Part shown: piece after piece, positions 11,700 to 26,079 of the stretch
How positions within the stretch are numbered: the stretch's first letter is position 1
How the letters are laid out: each line of letters opens with the position of its first letter
Assembly (NCBI GenBank): GCA_948567375.1
Contig: OX419759.1
Span: forward strand, 19,498,744 to 19,562,743
Origin: Lunularia cruciata
Taxonomy: Eukaryota > Streptophyta > Marchantiopsida > Lunulariales > Lunulariaceae
Direction of reading: 5' to 3'
DNA: 64,000 bases
Notes under the pieces: model-generated
What the model saw: only the letters and a program-made list of their open reading frames with translations
Told to the model about the DNA's origin: nothing
The model's database searches: none
Program-made: the position numbers and the translations under genes

Positions 11700-13850
11700 G
11701 ACTGCTTTTAACCATTTTACTACATTTTGGTTGACATTGAGTCATTACAAGTTCATCTTTCTTTTTCTCTTTTCTCCCTCTCAAAATTTTCCACTTTCTA
11801 ATTTAGGCCTTTTCCTCTTCCTTCTTTGCACCATATTCTTAATATCTTTGTTTCAAGGTATTTTACACTTGTTTCTTTCTCTTATCTACCATTTTCAAGT
11901 TTTATACTTTTCATCATCTCAAAACATTGACCATAATTTTGATACTAATGCTTTGAAATGGCATTTTTATCTCTCTTTGTATTTATAATTCTTAATTTTC
12001 TTTTCTTTAAGGATTTGATTTTAAGGTTCTTATCTTTATGATCTGTCATTGCCTTTATTAAATTTTCTTCCTTTTTTGTCTATTTTTTCTTTTAATTATT
12101 TTTTCTTCATTTCTTTTATTATTTTTCTTCTAACTTTAGCTCTCCAAGCACTATTTTATTTTGTATGTTCCTCCTTTATTTCCAATTAATCACTTTAACT
12201 TGTAGAAAATTTTCATTTTGGTCCTTCTGATCCAATCATCCAAAGCTTAACCCTTATTAGTTTTTATTTTCTCTTTTATTTCATCTTGTGTTTCTTCTCA
12301 TATCTTTTATTTTAAGATGTTCTTTTATGATTTGTTGTTATATTTATTATGAGTTAAAATGAATCTCACATAAATTGATATATTTTGTATTTACTTTTAT
12401 TTTATGGATATTCAAGGTCTATTCATGATGATTACTTTGATTATATCAAAATCAAAGATCATACGGAACTTGAAAATGTTAGATATATTATTGCACTAGT
12501 TACACCTCATAAAAAAGATAAAATGGTAAAATTCCATGGGAAAGTGCTTAGTCTTTAAAAGTGATTTTAATTGTTGGAATTAACAATTCAATTCAAATAG
12601 TAGCTCCCCTTTTAACAAAAGTAATCAAAAACAATATATAGCTATTAGAAGGATCAAGTATGTAGATCTGACTTGGAGGTTGAGCAAGAAGGAGAATTGA
12701 ACAAAGATATAGAGATTAAGGTGGAACTTTTATCTATAATATCAAAATATAAATGTATAACAAGGATAAGAAACTCTGGCTAGGAATAAACATTCAAATA
12801 CTTAGCAAAGATGAAGGATTATCATTAGCAAAAATTGTATTAACCATTCTCTTATGCAAAGAATGCCACAAGCAATTAAGTCTTGGGCAAAGAGTATGAT
12901 GTTGTTGTCACCATGATACCATGATGGACCCTTTAGTGGATTTAAATTCCCAATTATATTGGATAAATCTATCATGGTTTGTGGAGCGATCATTCTTGCT
13001 TATGACATGGACCTCTGAGTAATATTTAGATTGTTGATGATGATACTATGTTAGTGGATGCACTTTAAGTAGTGGTAAATAAAATTGAAAACTATATCTT
13101 CCTATGTTACCCAACAAACCTCCTTACTATGGTGAAAAGGATACATGGAAATATAGTTTTCAAAGCATTATAAGAGAAGATAAAATAATTTTCAAAATTC
13201 ATTACTCTTGTTATTTGGAGAAAGTTTTGACAAAACTTTGTGCTCAAATATGCATTTGTATGAAAAATAATATTTACAAGGGATAAAATCATTTAGAATT
13301 ACATCAAACAAAAATTGGACCATATCTTTGAGAAGTTTAGAAGCACCAATAGTACAATCATTGTTTTTTGATTTTAAGGAAGTTTCTGTAACCATATTTC
13401 ACACTAATTTATGGCTTTTGCCACTCTATGTTATACAACTACATAATGTGGTATATATACATGCCAAATTAAATTACTATATGAATAAATATATTAAGAA
13501 ATAAATTGATTAAAAAATGATGACCTAGTACCTTTTTAGTAAAATTTTCATCTTGAATGCAAATCATCATCTATATGTAGAGAAGAGGAAGAAAAAAAAG
13601 ATCATATTTATGTTATATGCTTGTCTTAATGAAGAAGATATTTAGGAAGATTGAACTAAAGAGAGAAACATCATTTGGTTCAAATTCCACTATGCCAAAA
13701 TTATTATGACAAGTACATTCATACCTCTGCTAAGTTATTGGATTTTCCCAAAATGAACATAGTTCTATGGCAACTAACTTATAAGTTATAAGTTAAAGAA
13801 TTTGGCAAAAAATAAAACTTTGTAGAGGTGAAATAGTTATTGAATTCCCT
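11700..13850. other. AT-rich DNA without recognisable genes
   Basis: A pyrimidine-rich stretch of about 600 bp (11750-12350, mostly T with C) is followed by stop-rich sequence. The open frames near 11683, 12802 and 13104 reflect base composition and carry no domain signature. Confidence 0.5.
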
Positions 13851-13856
13851 TGATTT

Positions 13857-14185
13857 TTAACAAAAAATAACTTTGTGGAGGGAACTCTTGAAAATTTTAT
13901 TATACCTAAGAATCAAGGGTAGTTTGATGGGTGGGTTGGTAACAAAGAGATGTTTAAAAATCACAAAGACATTTACAAACAACGCAAAGGTCTCATCAGT
14001 AAGATCAAGCATGGAGAGGAGGACATTAATACTATGGAGTTTCTCATTTTCTGAGTAAACCACCTGCTCTGGCTGGTTTTCTCCATCAGCATACTTTCAT
14101 CCTCCTCCTCTTGCTGAACCAAGCCAACAATTTCCTCATTTGTTAGCTCCAAGTGTGCAACTTGCTCCTCCTCTACCGGATTCAA
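13857..14185 (-). pseudogene. Short decayed ORF, possibly a transposase tail
   Basis: Reading leftward from about 14185, an acidic stretch (LTNEEIVGLVQQEEEDESM) is followed, after a frame change near 14055, by a Leu/Phe-rich helix-like segment (LHSINVLLSMLDLTDETF). An acidic linker before an amphipathic C-terminal helix is typical of the tail of pogo/Tigger-like transposases, but no catalytic DDE region or HTH domain was found upstream on this strand. It may be unrelated. The call rests on general composition only. Confidence 0.2.
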
Positions 14186-14189
14186 AAGG

Positions 14190-17100
14190 AAGGCAATTGA
14201 TGTAGAGAGTTGAGTGCCTCCTCCAACTCTCTCTCTCTATGGCTGCGTCTACTATGGTGGCATCTTCTGCCTCACCTTCTGCCTTGGTGTTGAACACATG
14301 GAAACAAGCATGAAATGTTGGGAAAAGCCATTTTTTGCAAAAAAAGTAAAATTGTTCATGCGACGTAGCTTGTGGTACCTCTCTTGAGTTATAACCTCTG
14401 CTAATTTTTAGTCAGACCCCTCCATTGACACTATAACTTAGTAGAGGTATGATTGTATATGTTGCACTCATATTGTAGATCACTTAGTCTTGTTTCTCTT
14501 TAGTTCCTTTTAGATAAACCTATATATCAATTGAAGGAAAGAGTGACAATTGAATAAAAATGAAAGAATGGGATTTTGATTTGGCAACAAGATGGTACAA
14601 TTGGGAAATATATAATCTATTCTTTCAATGGAGAACCTTTCTGTTAGCAATATGGTATCATCTCATGTTAGGACCAATGAAAAACTTCCATACTTGATTA
14701 ACTATGTTAGGTTGTGGAGAACCTTACAATTATCTTGACATATTGTTAAAAAAATATTTATTTGCTATGATCTAGAATATAAAGAATATTAAGAAGGACT
14801 TGGTAGAACTTGAGATAGTTATAATTGTGAAAAACTTAAAATTGGTTTTTGGCCAGGATTAAATTATGGTTAAGGTATTTATATTCAAATGATTCTCATC
14901 CTTAACAAAATGTATGTACCAAAGAAGAAGTGTTGGCTCAAACATAGCATGAAGATTTGGAGGATATGGATGAAACCTATATTGGAGTCTTTAAAGATAG
15001 ATTCTAAAATATTTTGTCCCATTGATAGATAGTCAAGCTAGTCAATATTGCATAGCCTTTTAGAATAGGATTGATATCACCTTAGTTGGGGTTAAATTAC
15101 TTAAAACTCTACCTTCTTGGTTGGTACTACATATCTAAGCAACAATAATTTGAGATCTTATTCTTCTATATCATCCTCACGGTTCCTAACCAGTATGGTA
15201 TCATTTTGACTAGTGTATTAACTTGAGAGAAGTGAAAATAACCCAACTAGACCTATTTATGTGTATATATATATATATATACATTGAAAAATAGAAAAGC
15301 TAAAAATATTTTAAGTTGAGTCATGCTTAAACTAACCTAAATTTACAAAGTAATTGAATAACTAGGTTGCATTACATATAAAATTTTTTATCAAATAATT
15401 TTTTTTATTTAAATAGGTTTACTTAAAATAAAAAATAATATTAAAAATATTTTATTAAAAAATGAAGATTGTAGAAAGTTTTTTATCAAGAAGACTTCAT
15501 CGTTGCAAGAATATTATTTGCTTTGTAGTGAGGGACTTATATCACCACAAATTGAGACAAAAGTAGTGTTGGATTAAAATCTAAGATTTATTAAGCCAAA
15601 ATCTCCATATTGAAATCCATATTTGACACAAACTTGGATTTTATAGATTATCATTCCTCTAATATACCTTATTACTTTTTTGATTGTTATTTTATTATCA
15701 AAGTAAGCAACTAATGCTTGGTTTTCTTTTTGTCAATTCTACATCTTGAAGAATACATGATCCATCTTTGGAAGATCTATCTCCAAAACCCATACTTGGT
15801 GTAGCATAAGATCTTCATTGTCTCCCTTTTGGACATCCACCAACATTCAGATCAATGAAAGATATCTCCTAATCTTTATGATCCTCAACTTGCTTATGTA
15901 GTAGTTGCATTGTAGAAATAGTTGACCTATTGCATATGAACCTTTTGCAAAACCCTGTAAAGAAGGAATGTCCAAGTTCATTATATTTAAACATATTTGG
16001 ATGTGCTTATTATAGATACCAAGAGAGAAATATAATGGACTACAATATTTTTTGAGATAGATTGCATTCATTGAAATCACTAAAAGTGAATTAAGGGTAC
16101 TAAGAGTTTCTATTATATATGAACTAGTACATAAATATCTATGTTAAAACTTTTTTGGGAGCATATGGTTTATGCAATTTCTCTTGAGATCTTGATAAAT
16201 TTTATGAGTAATTAATTTTTGCTAACAATATTTGGAATCTGAAAAACTCAAAATAGCTCTCTTTCAAAAACAAAAGAAACAATCTAACCAAATTGCCAAA
16301 TTTACATGACTTGAATCAAATACAAAGGTAGAAGAGAAATATATAGAAATAAGATCTGTAAAGAATGATATGTATTCATTCTATCTAGAACTTGAGTGTC
16401 AAGTTCCAATTTCTTATCTTACTTATCCATTCTGATCACAAAGTTCTAATTTTGGATATTTGATCAGATGGATTTTATGAAAAAATGCATAAAGTTTTTG
16501 CAATAAGTTTTTTTCAATTTTAACTCTCCAAGATATAAAGTAGAGAAGATTTTGGATTCTAATCTTACTTTGTTGAAAAGTTGAATTCTCAAAGTATATT
16601 CTCTTCTTGTACTTGATGGGTATGTAATAAGGAGTCTAATTTGACTTCTTAAATTCCTTTTATTTATTTACCTTGTGCTTTTTATATATTCTATATATTC
16701 ATTGATCTTCAAAAACTTTCTTTCTTTTTGTATCTCTTATGTTGATTTCATAGTTTCTTACTCTATTGATTTGTTTAGATTCACTTATTTTATCACATTT
16801 TGCCTTGATTCTACCTCATGCTTATTGCAAAATACACAAGGAAGAATTTTATTAGCACTTTGATATCATCCACGGATAATAGATAATATTATAAGGATGT
16901 AGTAAGGATATAAAGCATCTTTGTCTTGGAGAAGAAACCTCTTAGTGAGGATGTGATGTAAATAGAATTTAATGTGTATGAAATCATGTTTAAGAATAGC
17001 AATGGAGTTTCATGCATTTGATGTTCTTTGTAATGGAAGTCACAACACTAAATCTGTATCACATCTGAGTTGAAGAACCTGAGCACAAAATCACTCCCCA

Positions 17101-20100
17101 TTGCCATTAAAAGTGCAATATTCAAACAATAATCAACATGCTGTAGGTAAGAAAACCTCCTTGGAAGGTTTATTTGTGCTTGATTTCCAAAGTGTATTAC
17201 ATACATACAATGCATATTTCTAAAAGAGCTAATGTATCTAATTTCACTCCAATTAGCATTTGGAAATGCTCTATTGCATGAATTTGTGAATTGAATTTCA
17301 TTCACATAATGCATTCAATTGGACATGGTTGTATATCCAATTGGAAAATTGGTCATGCACTTATCTTTTAAGAGTATATTTTCCATGCATACTACAATAG
17401 GCTTATTTTGTATCTAATATGTATATAAGATACATAAATTCTTTGAAATTGTGTTTCTTTTGTTAGGAATTCATCTTTTTAAAACCAAAGATGTTAAGTT
17501 TGAGCAAAACTGAGTATTCATAGATCTAAAGTTTATAAAGAAGTGACATCAAGATTGATACTTGATTCAATTTGTTGATATATCCCCTAAGTGTACTCTT
17601 TAGAATCAACAAGTGCTTATCAAGAATCAAGAGTTTTACTTGATCTAAAAGTCAACATTAGATTTAAAGACAAGTTCAAATGTTGTCCTTTTAGGGACAC
17701 AAATGAAGAGGTTACTTTTGTAATAGAGAGGAGAAATGCCAAGATGATTCCTTTTGCAAAAGAAAAAAAGACTAAGAAGCAAGAGGGAGTATAAAACTTG
17801 AGCTTTTGGACTTCATTTCTCCATTTATATTTTTTAATTCTAAATTTATTAAATAACTTGTGAGCCAAGTAAATTCTGAGGATAATTTTTATAAATAAAA
17901 CTCATTTGCAAGTGATCAATGAAATATTGGGTGGAAAAAACTAATAAAGATTCCTTTTTGCAAAGAAATTGCAAGTATAGTAGATCTTGAAGTCACTCTT
18001 ATCAATGTAAAAGAAATCTAGAATCCTCAACATATAACAACTACACTTGAGAAGGATGGATTGCTAGAAGGAATAAGGACAACTATTATTTCCTTCCCAA
18101 CTTTTGAATATTCCATGCAAAGTGATATTGATAGGTTGAGGTTAACCTCTTGAATTCAAATTAGAGATGGAAAGCCACTAAAAGTTAAGCTTCTTAGAGG
18201 ACCTTGAATTTAATTAATTTTGCTACTAAGACAATTGAAACATAGGCTCAAGCTTTTCAAGATCCAATGAAGAAAAAACCAAAGTTTATTTATGATTTCA
18301 AACATATGCAAAGACTAGATCAAGCCAGTTATTTTTTTTAAATCTCAATTGCTTACCTTGGTAGATGTCATGAGTGGATTCATCTTCAAGGACTTATGAA
18401 ATCACAAAGAGAGCTATTTTTATGTATGCTTCATGAAGCTAAGATCTATTTATGTTATCCTTAGTTAAGTCCTATTTTAGGAGAAGTTTTAGGATACTTA
18501 CCAAGCATAATAATGATACCATAGAATAGGTAGCATATAAATGCATTTGTGAGAAATGAATGCCCATCAATGTAAGATCATTCCTTATCTACTTTTAGCT
18601 ATTGTATAACTCCATGGGACTTCTATTTTTAACTCTCAAGGAGAGAATAGAACTACTATAATTAAAGATCCTAGCAAGAAGAGGATATGTAGACCAAAGA
18701 GTGAAGGTTAAGGAAATATCTAATGAGCATATGATTCCTATTTCCACTCAAAAGGTGGAGTTACTGACAAAGAAGAATTTTTAAGACATATGCAACTTAT
18801 AGTGAGCTTAAGACTTTAGTGGAGGACAAAACCAAACTATAGTGAGTTGTAATACAACTTCCTCCTACCCTTGAGGAAATATATCTTCCTTCTCTTGGAC
18901 ATGCATCTGACTCTTAAAGTAGATTTAAAATTTTTAGAGGCTTCTCATCCTTTTCAAAGCCATAACTAGAACAAGGTCTTAAGACTATAAATTCCCTCTC
19001 CAATCCAATCTACTCAACATCTTTGGTTCTAGTTTTTTTCCCTTTGTGAATTGGAAGGCAAAGAAATTTTCCATGAAAATTCCAAAGTTGGAAATAGAGG
19101 AGGCCATATATATGTATAAAAGAGAAAACCATAGCTTTATTTAGGTTTCTTATCCCAAAATTAGGTGCAAAAGTAAATTTTATGCTTGTGAAGACCAAGA
19201 ATTTTTGTGTAATAGGACCTTTAGAAGAACAAGTGACCAAAACCTTGAGGACCTAATGACTCCTACCTTATGCCAAAGCTAAATATTTGGCCAGCATATT
19301 GAAAACCCAAATATATAATGCTTTTGATGGATATATCTTTACTCACCATGACTATCAAAATGTGGATTATAACTATCAAAATGGAGAAGTGGTGGAGCAA
19401 GTAGCTGAGTGGGATAGAAGGCCAACTTGTATGATTGCCTTAAGAAGGACTTCACCTTACTAATAGAAGACATTGTGCAAGTTTAAAAAGATTTGATTGA
19501 GAAGTACACTCAATGATCAATGGAGTAAACATAGCATAATTTCCTTACTTAATATGTTTTCACATCAATTGAAGGAATATAGGTTAAGATTAGCTCCATT
19601 TTGTTTGATGATGAAATTTAAAAGCTAATGAAAGAGGCATTTGAATGATATAATGCTTTTTTGGTGGGTAATGTTGATATAATTCATAATTTATAGGTGT
19701 TAGAAGGAAGATGATATAGATATCACAATGATAAGATCAAAAATACAATATAGTTGCCCTTTATAAAGTTGACCAGAAAAGTAGTATATGCTTGTTTGGA
19801 TACCAAAATATATAGAGCATATGATGATTTATGGCTTTGCAATGTAGTCATAATAGCCAAAAATATCCATAATTCAATCATTGTCATAAATCTATTTCTT
19901 GAAAGACTCTAAAACTAGATGGTGCAACTTCTATCTATAAATTCAATCTTTTTAATATGGTTATTCTAACAAACTTAAAGCTCTTTTTAGATATTTATAT
20001 GTTGTCCAAATATCATCTAGATCCAAAGATCCTTTGAATATTAATATATTGCCTCCGGCATAGAGCAGGAGCCTTACGGCCCAATCCAAAAGGATGAATG

Positions 20101-20300
20101 GAATCTCCCAAGTTATGTTGGTGTCCTGCATTACGTGTCATTTGATTAGAAAATCCAAAATTTTACACAATATATAAACCATGGAGAAGTTTTACTTAAA
20201 ATCTTATAAAATATATACATCACATCATAGCGACTTTGTAGTTATATGGAGCTTGGTGAGGTTCTAGGAAGCTTTCATTAGAGAATAACCAGACAAAAAG
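14190..20300. other. Decayed DNA without recognisable genes
   Basis: Stop-rich in all frames. A short (TA)n run lies at about 15264-15281. Between about 17.9 and 19.9 kb the + strand has stretches with coding-like composition, possibly an ancient retroelement, but no RT, RNase H, integrase or zinc-knuckle motif could be recognised. Confidence 0.4.
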
Positions 20301-20310
20301 TAGCATGGAA

Positions 20311-20590
20311 CTTCCTAGGAACTTAAGATACAAGGATTGGTAAACAACCATGAGGTACTCAATCAACTCCAAAAAGCTATATTCCTTTGGATTATCTTTA
20401 CATCCATTATACATTGTGTGATATATGCAAATATGAGAAGTAATAGATACTCTATGTTTGAGAATTCCCTAAGAAATTATCTTAGGACTTCATATGCACT
20501 CAAAATACAAGGATTGGTAACCAACCTTAGGGTACTCCATCAGATCCAAAAATTACATTCCTTTGTATTATCATGACATCTATAATATAT
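20311..20590 (+). repeat. Imperfect direct duplication, ~187-bp offset
   Basis: Two segments of about 95 bp share 'acaaggattggtaa' (20330 and 20517), then 'ggtactc-atcag/aactccaaaaa' and 'attcctttg-attatc'. Divergence is around 15-20% by eye, so this is an old tandem-type duplication. Confidence 0.7.
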
Positions 20591-23500
20591 TTTTGAGTAT
20601 GATTTCTTTTACTTGACAAAAAGAACGAAAGTAGAAGGGTCTAAGTTCCTTTCAAACTAGCTTATTATTTTTAATGAGAAGTTGGTTAAAAATAACAAAA
20701 ATGCCTCAAATGTATTCATCCTCTTGGATCTAAAGTCATGAATATAGTAGCCAAGATCTTTATTTTAAACTCTTGATATTTTGGTCTAATTTCTCCCTCA
20801 TGTGCCAAGGATCATCCCTATTTGTTGATAAAGCATCAACACCCTTCTCCTAATTCACTTGCTTGTCATGATCCATCTCTTATAGTTGTTCATCTTCTTA
20901 TGCACTAAAAATGTTCAATGAAGTCAGACCACAATGCATCAACTACCCTATACTAGGCTTGCTCAATTATCTTCCCAATAAACTCACATCTACATGCTTT
21001 CACCATCTTTGTGTTAGTCTTAAATCACACTTTGGTTTACTTTTGTGCTTTCTTAGCCAAGTTCTTATACTCCATTACAAAATGCTACATTTCCTTCCTC
21101 TTCAAAATAGAGTTTTTCTCCAAATCCAAACACACTTTTATGCTAATGGGTACACTTTGTAGAATAACCTTAAACCTAGAAACTTCTTCTATGCCATTCT
21201 ACTATAGTCCCAAAAGTTGAGTCATAATGATAATTCCTCCCTATGCTAAGAAAATGACCTATAATGTAATTTTGTATGTGTAAAATATCTTTGGATATGG
21301 CATGTTCATCTCTTGCCAAAGCTTGCGTGATTTAGGAGGCAAATTAGAAACACAATCCAAAGATGTATTCCTCTCATGAGGTCTAAGACCATAAGGAAGC
21401 ACAACTAAATCAAAGAAAGATAAGATTGGGGAGGACATGGTGGCTCTATAATAACAAAAGGGAAATTTATCACTTGGTTTTAAGTGACCAATATTTGTAC
21501 AATGCTTGTTCAGATGTTCCATAGATCTTGAAGATGTAGATAATATGCCTCTTTTATTGCACAAGGACCTTCATGTTGAATTACACCTTTGGACTGTGTG
21601 GGAACTTTCAAAAGATGTATCTTATTAAACAAGAGTAGGGGAGATAAGATTCTAAATGCTTGGGGTTAATTGAGTAAGTAATATCAAAATAAGAACTCTC
21701 TTCCATAACTCCAAGACTAAGAGCTGCAACCAAATTCTCTCTTGATTCCATCACTTTGGTCTTAGGTAGCTTTAGCTTCCTCAATGAGATCTTATTACTA
21801 AAGGAAAAAGTACTAGATTAGCTAATTGTTTCATCTTTAGTTCTGAACAAGTAGAAGCCAAAGATAAGAATGCATCCACTTGCTTGCACCTCTTGATAAA
21901 AAGGTTAACCTGAACTGAAATAGGTAAAGTTTGGGACAACTTCAACTTGGGTTTGTGAAAGGGTAGTAAGAGGTGGAAAAATTAGGCACAAAAGCAACTT
22001 GAATTTCTTCTTTGGTGCTTTGGGAAAACACTCCTTATTAGAGAAAATTGCTCTATTGTAGTCAAGCTGTTCCTTGATTTGTACAAGATATTCAAGTACC
22101 CTAGGAGATAAGAATGATGTTAGGTAAAATTTCCATTAGTATAAAAGGATTTGCAAGGTTGATCTACCCAATGAGATGTCTCTCCTTCCTAGAGTCAATG
22201 TGAGAAGAGAATATAAAACTTAGGTGCATAGGTGGTGCAAATAGGATGGATTATTTTTTTGTGATACCAACAACTGTGAAGGATTTATGTAAGCTTCTTG
22301 GTTTGCTTTATTGCCTATGACTTCAAGGGAAGAGGTCATATTCAAGTCCTAAATGTTCTTTCAAGAATTAGGATTGAGGATTGGAATGAATTTTTAATTG
22401 TTCATTTATTAATCTCTAGAGAGCTATTGACCATGCATTTGCATCCAAACTTATTGGCTTTCCTCTCAACTCTTATAAAGAGAAATCAGCTTTGGGATCA
22501 TCTTGCTCTTCTAATAATAATTCCTTTGCTTGACATATCAAATCCAAGGTAAGGAAATGGATGCCTAAGACTATAAGCTTTTCTTGGATCAATACCATAT
22601 TCTTTAGTAAATGAATCTTCAATATTGATAGGTGTTTTGGTTGCACTTCCATCTTTATTTCACAAGGATGCCATGGTAATTATACATCTACAATGGTCGT
22701 AAGGGTCCATACTATCCCATGGTTAAGAAAGTGAAGACATACCTTTATGCAAAGGCTTTAGCTCTTATCAATTGAACTATTGGTTTACTCATAATTCTCT
22801 TAAATCAATACAACATACCAAACAAGTTTCCTAAATTCTAATGGAGCTAGGTCATTCAATTGCACTAAAAATACAAATTTAATTTTATAACAAAGGAAAA
22901 ATAATGAATTGCATAGGAAAACTCCAAGGCTTAAGTAGCTCTTCTTGGTTTTGGAAATTTGACTTTCAGTGTAGTTGTTGGCAATTCTGATTCTTCTCTC
23001 CAACAAGTAAATTTTTTGACCATACAGGTCTTTCATTTTAAATACATATACATATAAACCTCTCTCATGATCAAAATATTATTTACATCTAACTTAATAA
23101 ATGTTTCTTTAGAAGACTCTTTATCCACATTTTCTATAAATTGATGCAACATGCAATACTTATCTCATGCAGTCAATCATAAAATAAACTTTTGGATTGT
23201 CCTTGATATATTGGCATCTTGGGTTCCCAAGGTACATGTCATTCTATAGGTCCATACTACAAGGTATATATATTATCTTATCTAGAGATTTGAATCTTTG
23301 TATCCATAGTAAATTTGTATCTTTGAGTTATAGAATTCTCATTAAATCTTTGTTTCTAGTTGAATTGAAATAAATACTAAAAGTTTTAAATTTTCAAGGT
23401 ACCATAGTTGTAAATGATATATAAAAGAATCTCACCCAAGTATTATAAAGAAATCAACTTCTAAGAGAGTTCCACTTCCTAAAACTTTTAAGATATTGAT

Positions 23501-24913
23501 AACTAGATAATGATCACACTTTTGAAGTATACGTAGGATAGTTTGTGAGGTAGAAGAACACTTCATACCTTGTCAAACTTTTGTGTGAGAAGACTTTGAT
23601 TGCACTTCTTTGTGCTTGGGAGTAATAAAACAATAACACTTTGTTCACTTTAATTATCTTTCTTTCTCAAAGTGATTATTCTCAAAGTTATTTAGTTGTG
23701 GATATGAATATATGGCCAAAGTTATGGCAAAATTATTTGAATATGAGAAGTTTAGGTGCAAATTTTGAGACTTTGGTTGAGTCTTAGTAGCCTATTTCAA
23801 GATTTATGCATTGAAAGCTAACTCACTCTTTTTATACAAGAGTATCGAATCCTCCAACGTGTTGCAAAGTGATCAATAATATGTGGGAAAATTACTATTA
23901 TGAATGCATAACTTTGCCATTTTGCTATCATGTATAGGAACTTATCTCTTGTATTATAATAGACAAAGTGAGTGTTTGTGTACATGGTCCAACTAGAGAT
24001 TTTGAAAACATGAAGCCTTGTTTAGCTTTTCATGATATTTTTTATCACTTCTTACAAAGCAAAGTATGAGGTGCTTTCACTATTGGACATAAAAAACTTA
24101 AGGATGTAATTATTCAAAGCCAAAAATGCTCAACATTTTTTGAAATTTTTAGATCCAAAGTTATCTTTTATTTTGAAGTTTAAGACTTCATTACCAAGTA
24201 ATCCAAGGAAATCAAGATTTTATCCAAATTTTATGAATAAATTAAATAGTATAGATATTTTACAATTTTTTTACTACTTTTGGCTACTTTATGTATACTA
24301 AGATATTATTATACATAAAATAGAGTTTGTGAAGAGTTTGTTTTTTCTTTTATATAATATTCATAGAATCCAATCATAGACTCCAATTCATACATACAAA
24401 GATATATAGACTAAGCATACACAAAATTAAAAGAAAATTCAAATCAAATCCAATTTAATCCAATCATGGAATCCAATTCAATTTGTAATTCTATCAAGTA
24501 TTGGTGTTGTGTATGTTTTGTGAAAACTTGATTGTGTAGTGGTGAGGAACTCAAAGTAAGAATGCAGGTACTAGAGTGTGGGAGTGCATTCATGCATGAT
24601 TAGGATGTTTGATCCTTGGGGTTTCAAAGGCTTGGGGTAGTATGTTGAAAGGTCATAGAGTATTAGGAGTATCATTAGGTACCACATATAAGAAAAATTC
24701 TAGCAAGCTATAAACCTACAATGGAATTGTGGGTGATGCCTTGAAGAAAGTGTAAAAAGTTATCACAGGAGTTGTAGTATGCAAAGCATAGGTAACTGCA
24801 AAGTAAAGACCCTTGGGGCAGCTTGACCTTCAATGTGGATTGAACCATCACCTTTAGGAGCACCATTTGGAGTAAACATTTTGTGAGATGGATTTTAACT
24901 TCTTCTTTTTGCA
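20591..24913. other. Decayed DNA without recognisable genes
   Basis: AT-rich, with stops in all frames. Short open frames (for example near 20911 and 22298) lack any domain signature. Nothing further is seen. Confidence 0.4.
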
Positions 24914-25035
24914 TTGTGCCATAGTGTGTGGCACTACCCTCTTTTGGCAGTGGTTCTTCCATAAGAGGTTAAATGCATAACAATAAATGAATTATCACAT
25001 TGTGACACTTTCTCTTCAATTGTAGTCATTTGCAA
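24914..25035 (+). repeat. Repeat R1, copy 2
   Basis: It shares with copy 1 the order 'ctcttttgg...ttcc.taagaggttaaatgcataacaat' and 'ttgtgacactttctcttcaattgtagtcat' in split form. No coiled-coil ORF could be made out upstream here. Confidence 0.6.
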
Positions 25036-25739
25036 GAATATCATCAAGGGAACAACCTATTCTTATCATTTATGCTATTAGTACTTTGACACTTGGTTGT
25101 TACAACTACATGGATCTTTTAGTACCTTATTAAAATAAATAAGAGATGGATGAGATGCATGATGCTAAGATGGCTTCAATCAATAGTGATGTGCAATAGA
25201 GGAAGGTCTTTATATGAATTTGATTCCCAATAAGCCAAAGGCTGATGGCTATTAATATAAGGATTGACAAAGGATATGTTGTTCTCAAACCCTATCAAGA
25301 AGTTTAAAAAGTTGTCTATCCTTTGTTGGGATTTTCTTTAGATAATGAGGATGATTATCCAAGTTCTTGTTGAATTTCAAGTAGTGTTATTAATGTAAGA
25401 GAAACACATTAAGTGTATATATATAGTGGATGCATGTGCCTTGCAAATTCATGCCTTGCATTACATATATGGATCAAGCTTCAATGATATTTAAGAAGTT
25501 GGATGAGGTAGAGCTATATTTATATAGAGGCAAAGAAAGAGTGTTGTGAAGGCAAATACCACTACAATCAAATTGGATAAATTATTATTAAGTATTCAAG
25601 GAATTATAACAAATTTCTATTTCAATTTTTTCACCTTAATGAGTAGTTTGCAAATCTTTTAGTTGAGTGAGTTTTGAAGGTTAATTTGCATTTCAACAAC
25701 ATTTTATAGTTATGATAGATCCTAATATGAGATATAAAG

Positions 25740-26024
25740 TGTTAAATTAGTATGAATACAACTTATTCTAATGAGATATTTTAGTAACCAAAGATTCAAT
25801 GTGAATTCTACATAAAGCAGCTTGATACTTCATAGGTTAGGAAACGGTCCTATCTCATGTAACGGATTTCTACCCTTTCATTAGATAATCTTTGTCTACT
25901 CCTTTGAAAAGAGTATAAATTTGGACTCTAGGTCTTTTATACAACACTAATATTATAATATTCAATAGCTTGAGTTTTCTTGTAATTGTCAATTGAGCAT
26001 TTCATATGCTTGTATTTCTAACAT
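25740..26024 (+). repeat. Probable Ty1/copia-type 5' LTR
   Basis: About 285 bp, starting tgttaaa and ending ctaaca, near-inverted termini. A TATA-like gagtataaattt lies at about 25909-25920. It is followed immediately by a degenerate initiator-Met primer-binding site. No second LTR was found in the window, so the boundaries rest on the primer site and the termini only. Confidence 0.4.
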
Positions 26025-26036
26025 GATATGAGAGCT
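26025..26036 (+). promoter_or_regulatory. Degenerate tRNA-iMet primer-binding site
   Basis: The sequence tgatatgagagc matches tggtatcagagc at 10 of 12 positions and is followed by 'tctag', typical of copia elements. It would prime minus-strand DNA synthesis. Confidence 0.45.
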
Positions 26037-26079
26037 CTAGAACATTGAAAATTCAAATTTAGGATTTTGAATTTTGCTA

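Noticed and set aside
11683-11988. 101-codon frame of aromatic and Leu residues
   Set aside because: It is a by-product of a T/C-rich stretch, with no start signal or conserved motif.
17900-19900. Coding-like stretches of an ancient retroelement
   Set aside because: No RT, RNase H, integrase, protease or zinc-knuckle motif could be recognised in any frame, so no gene is called.
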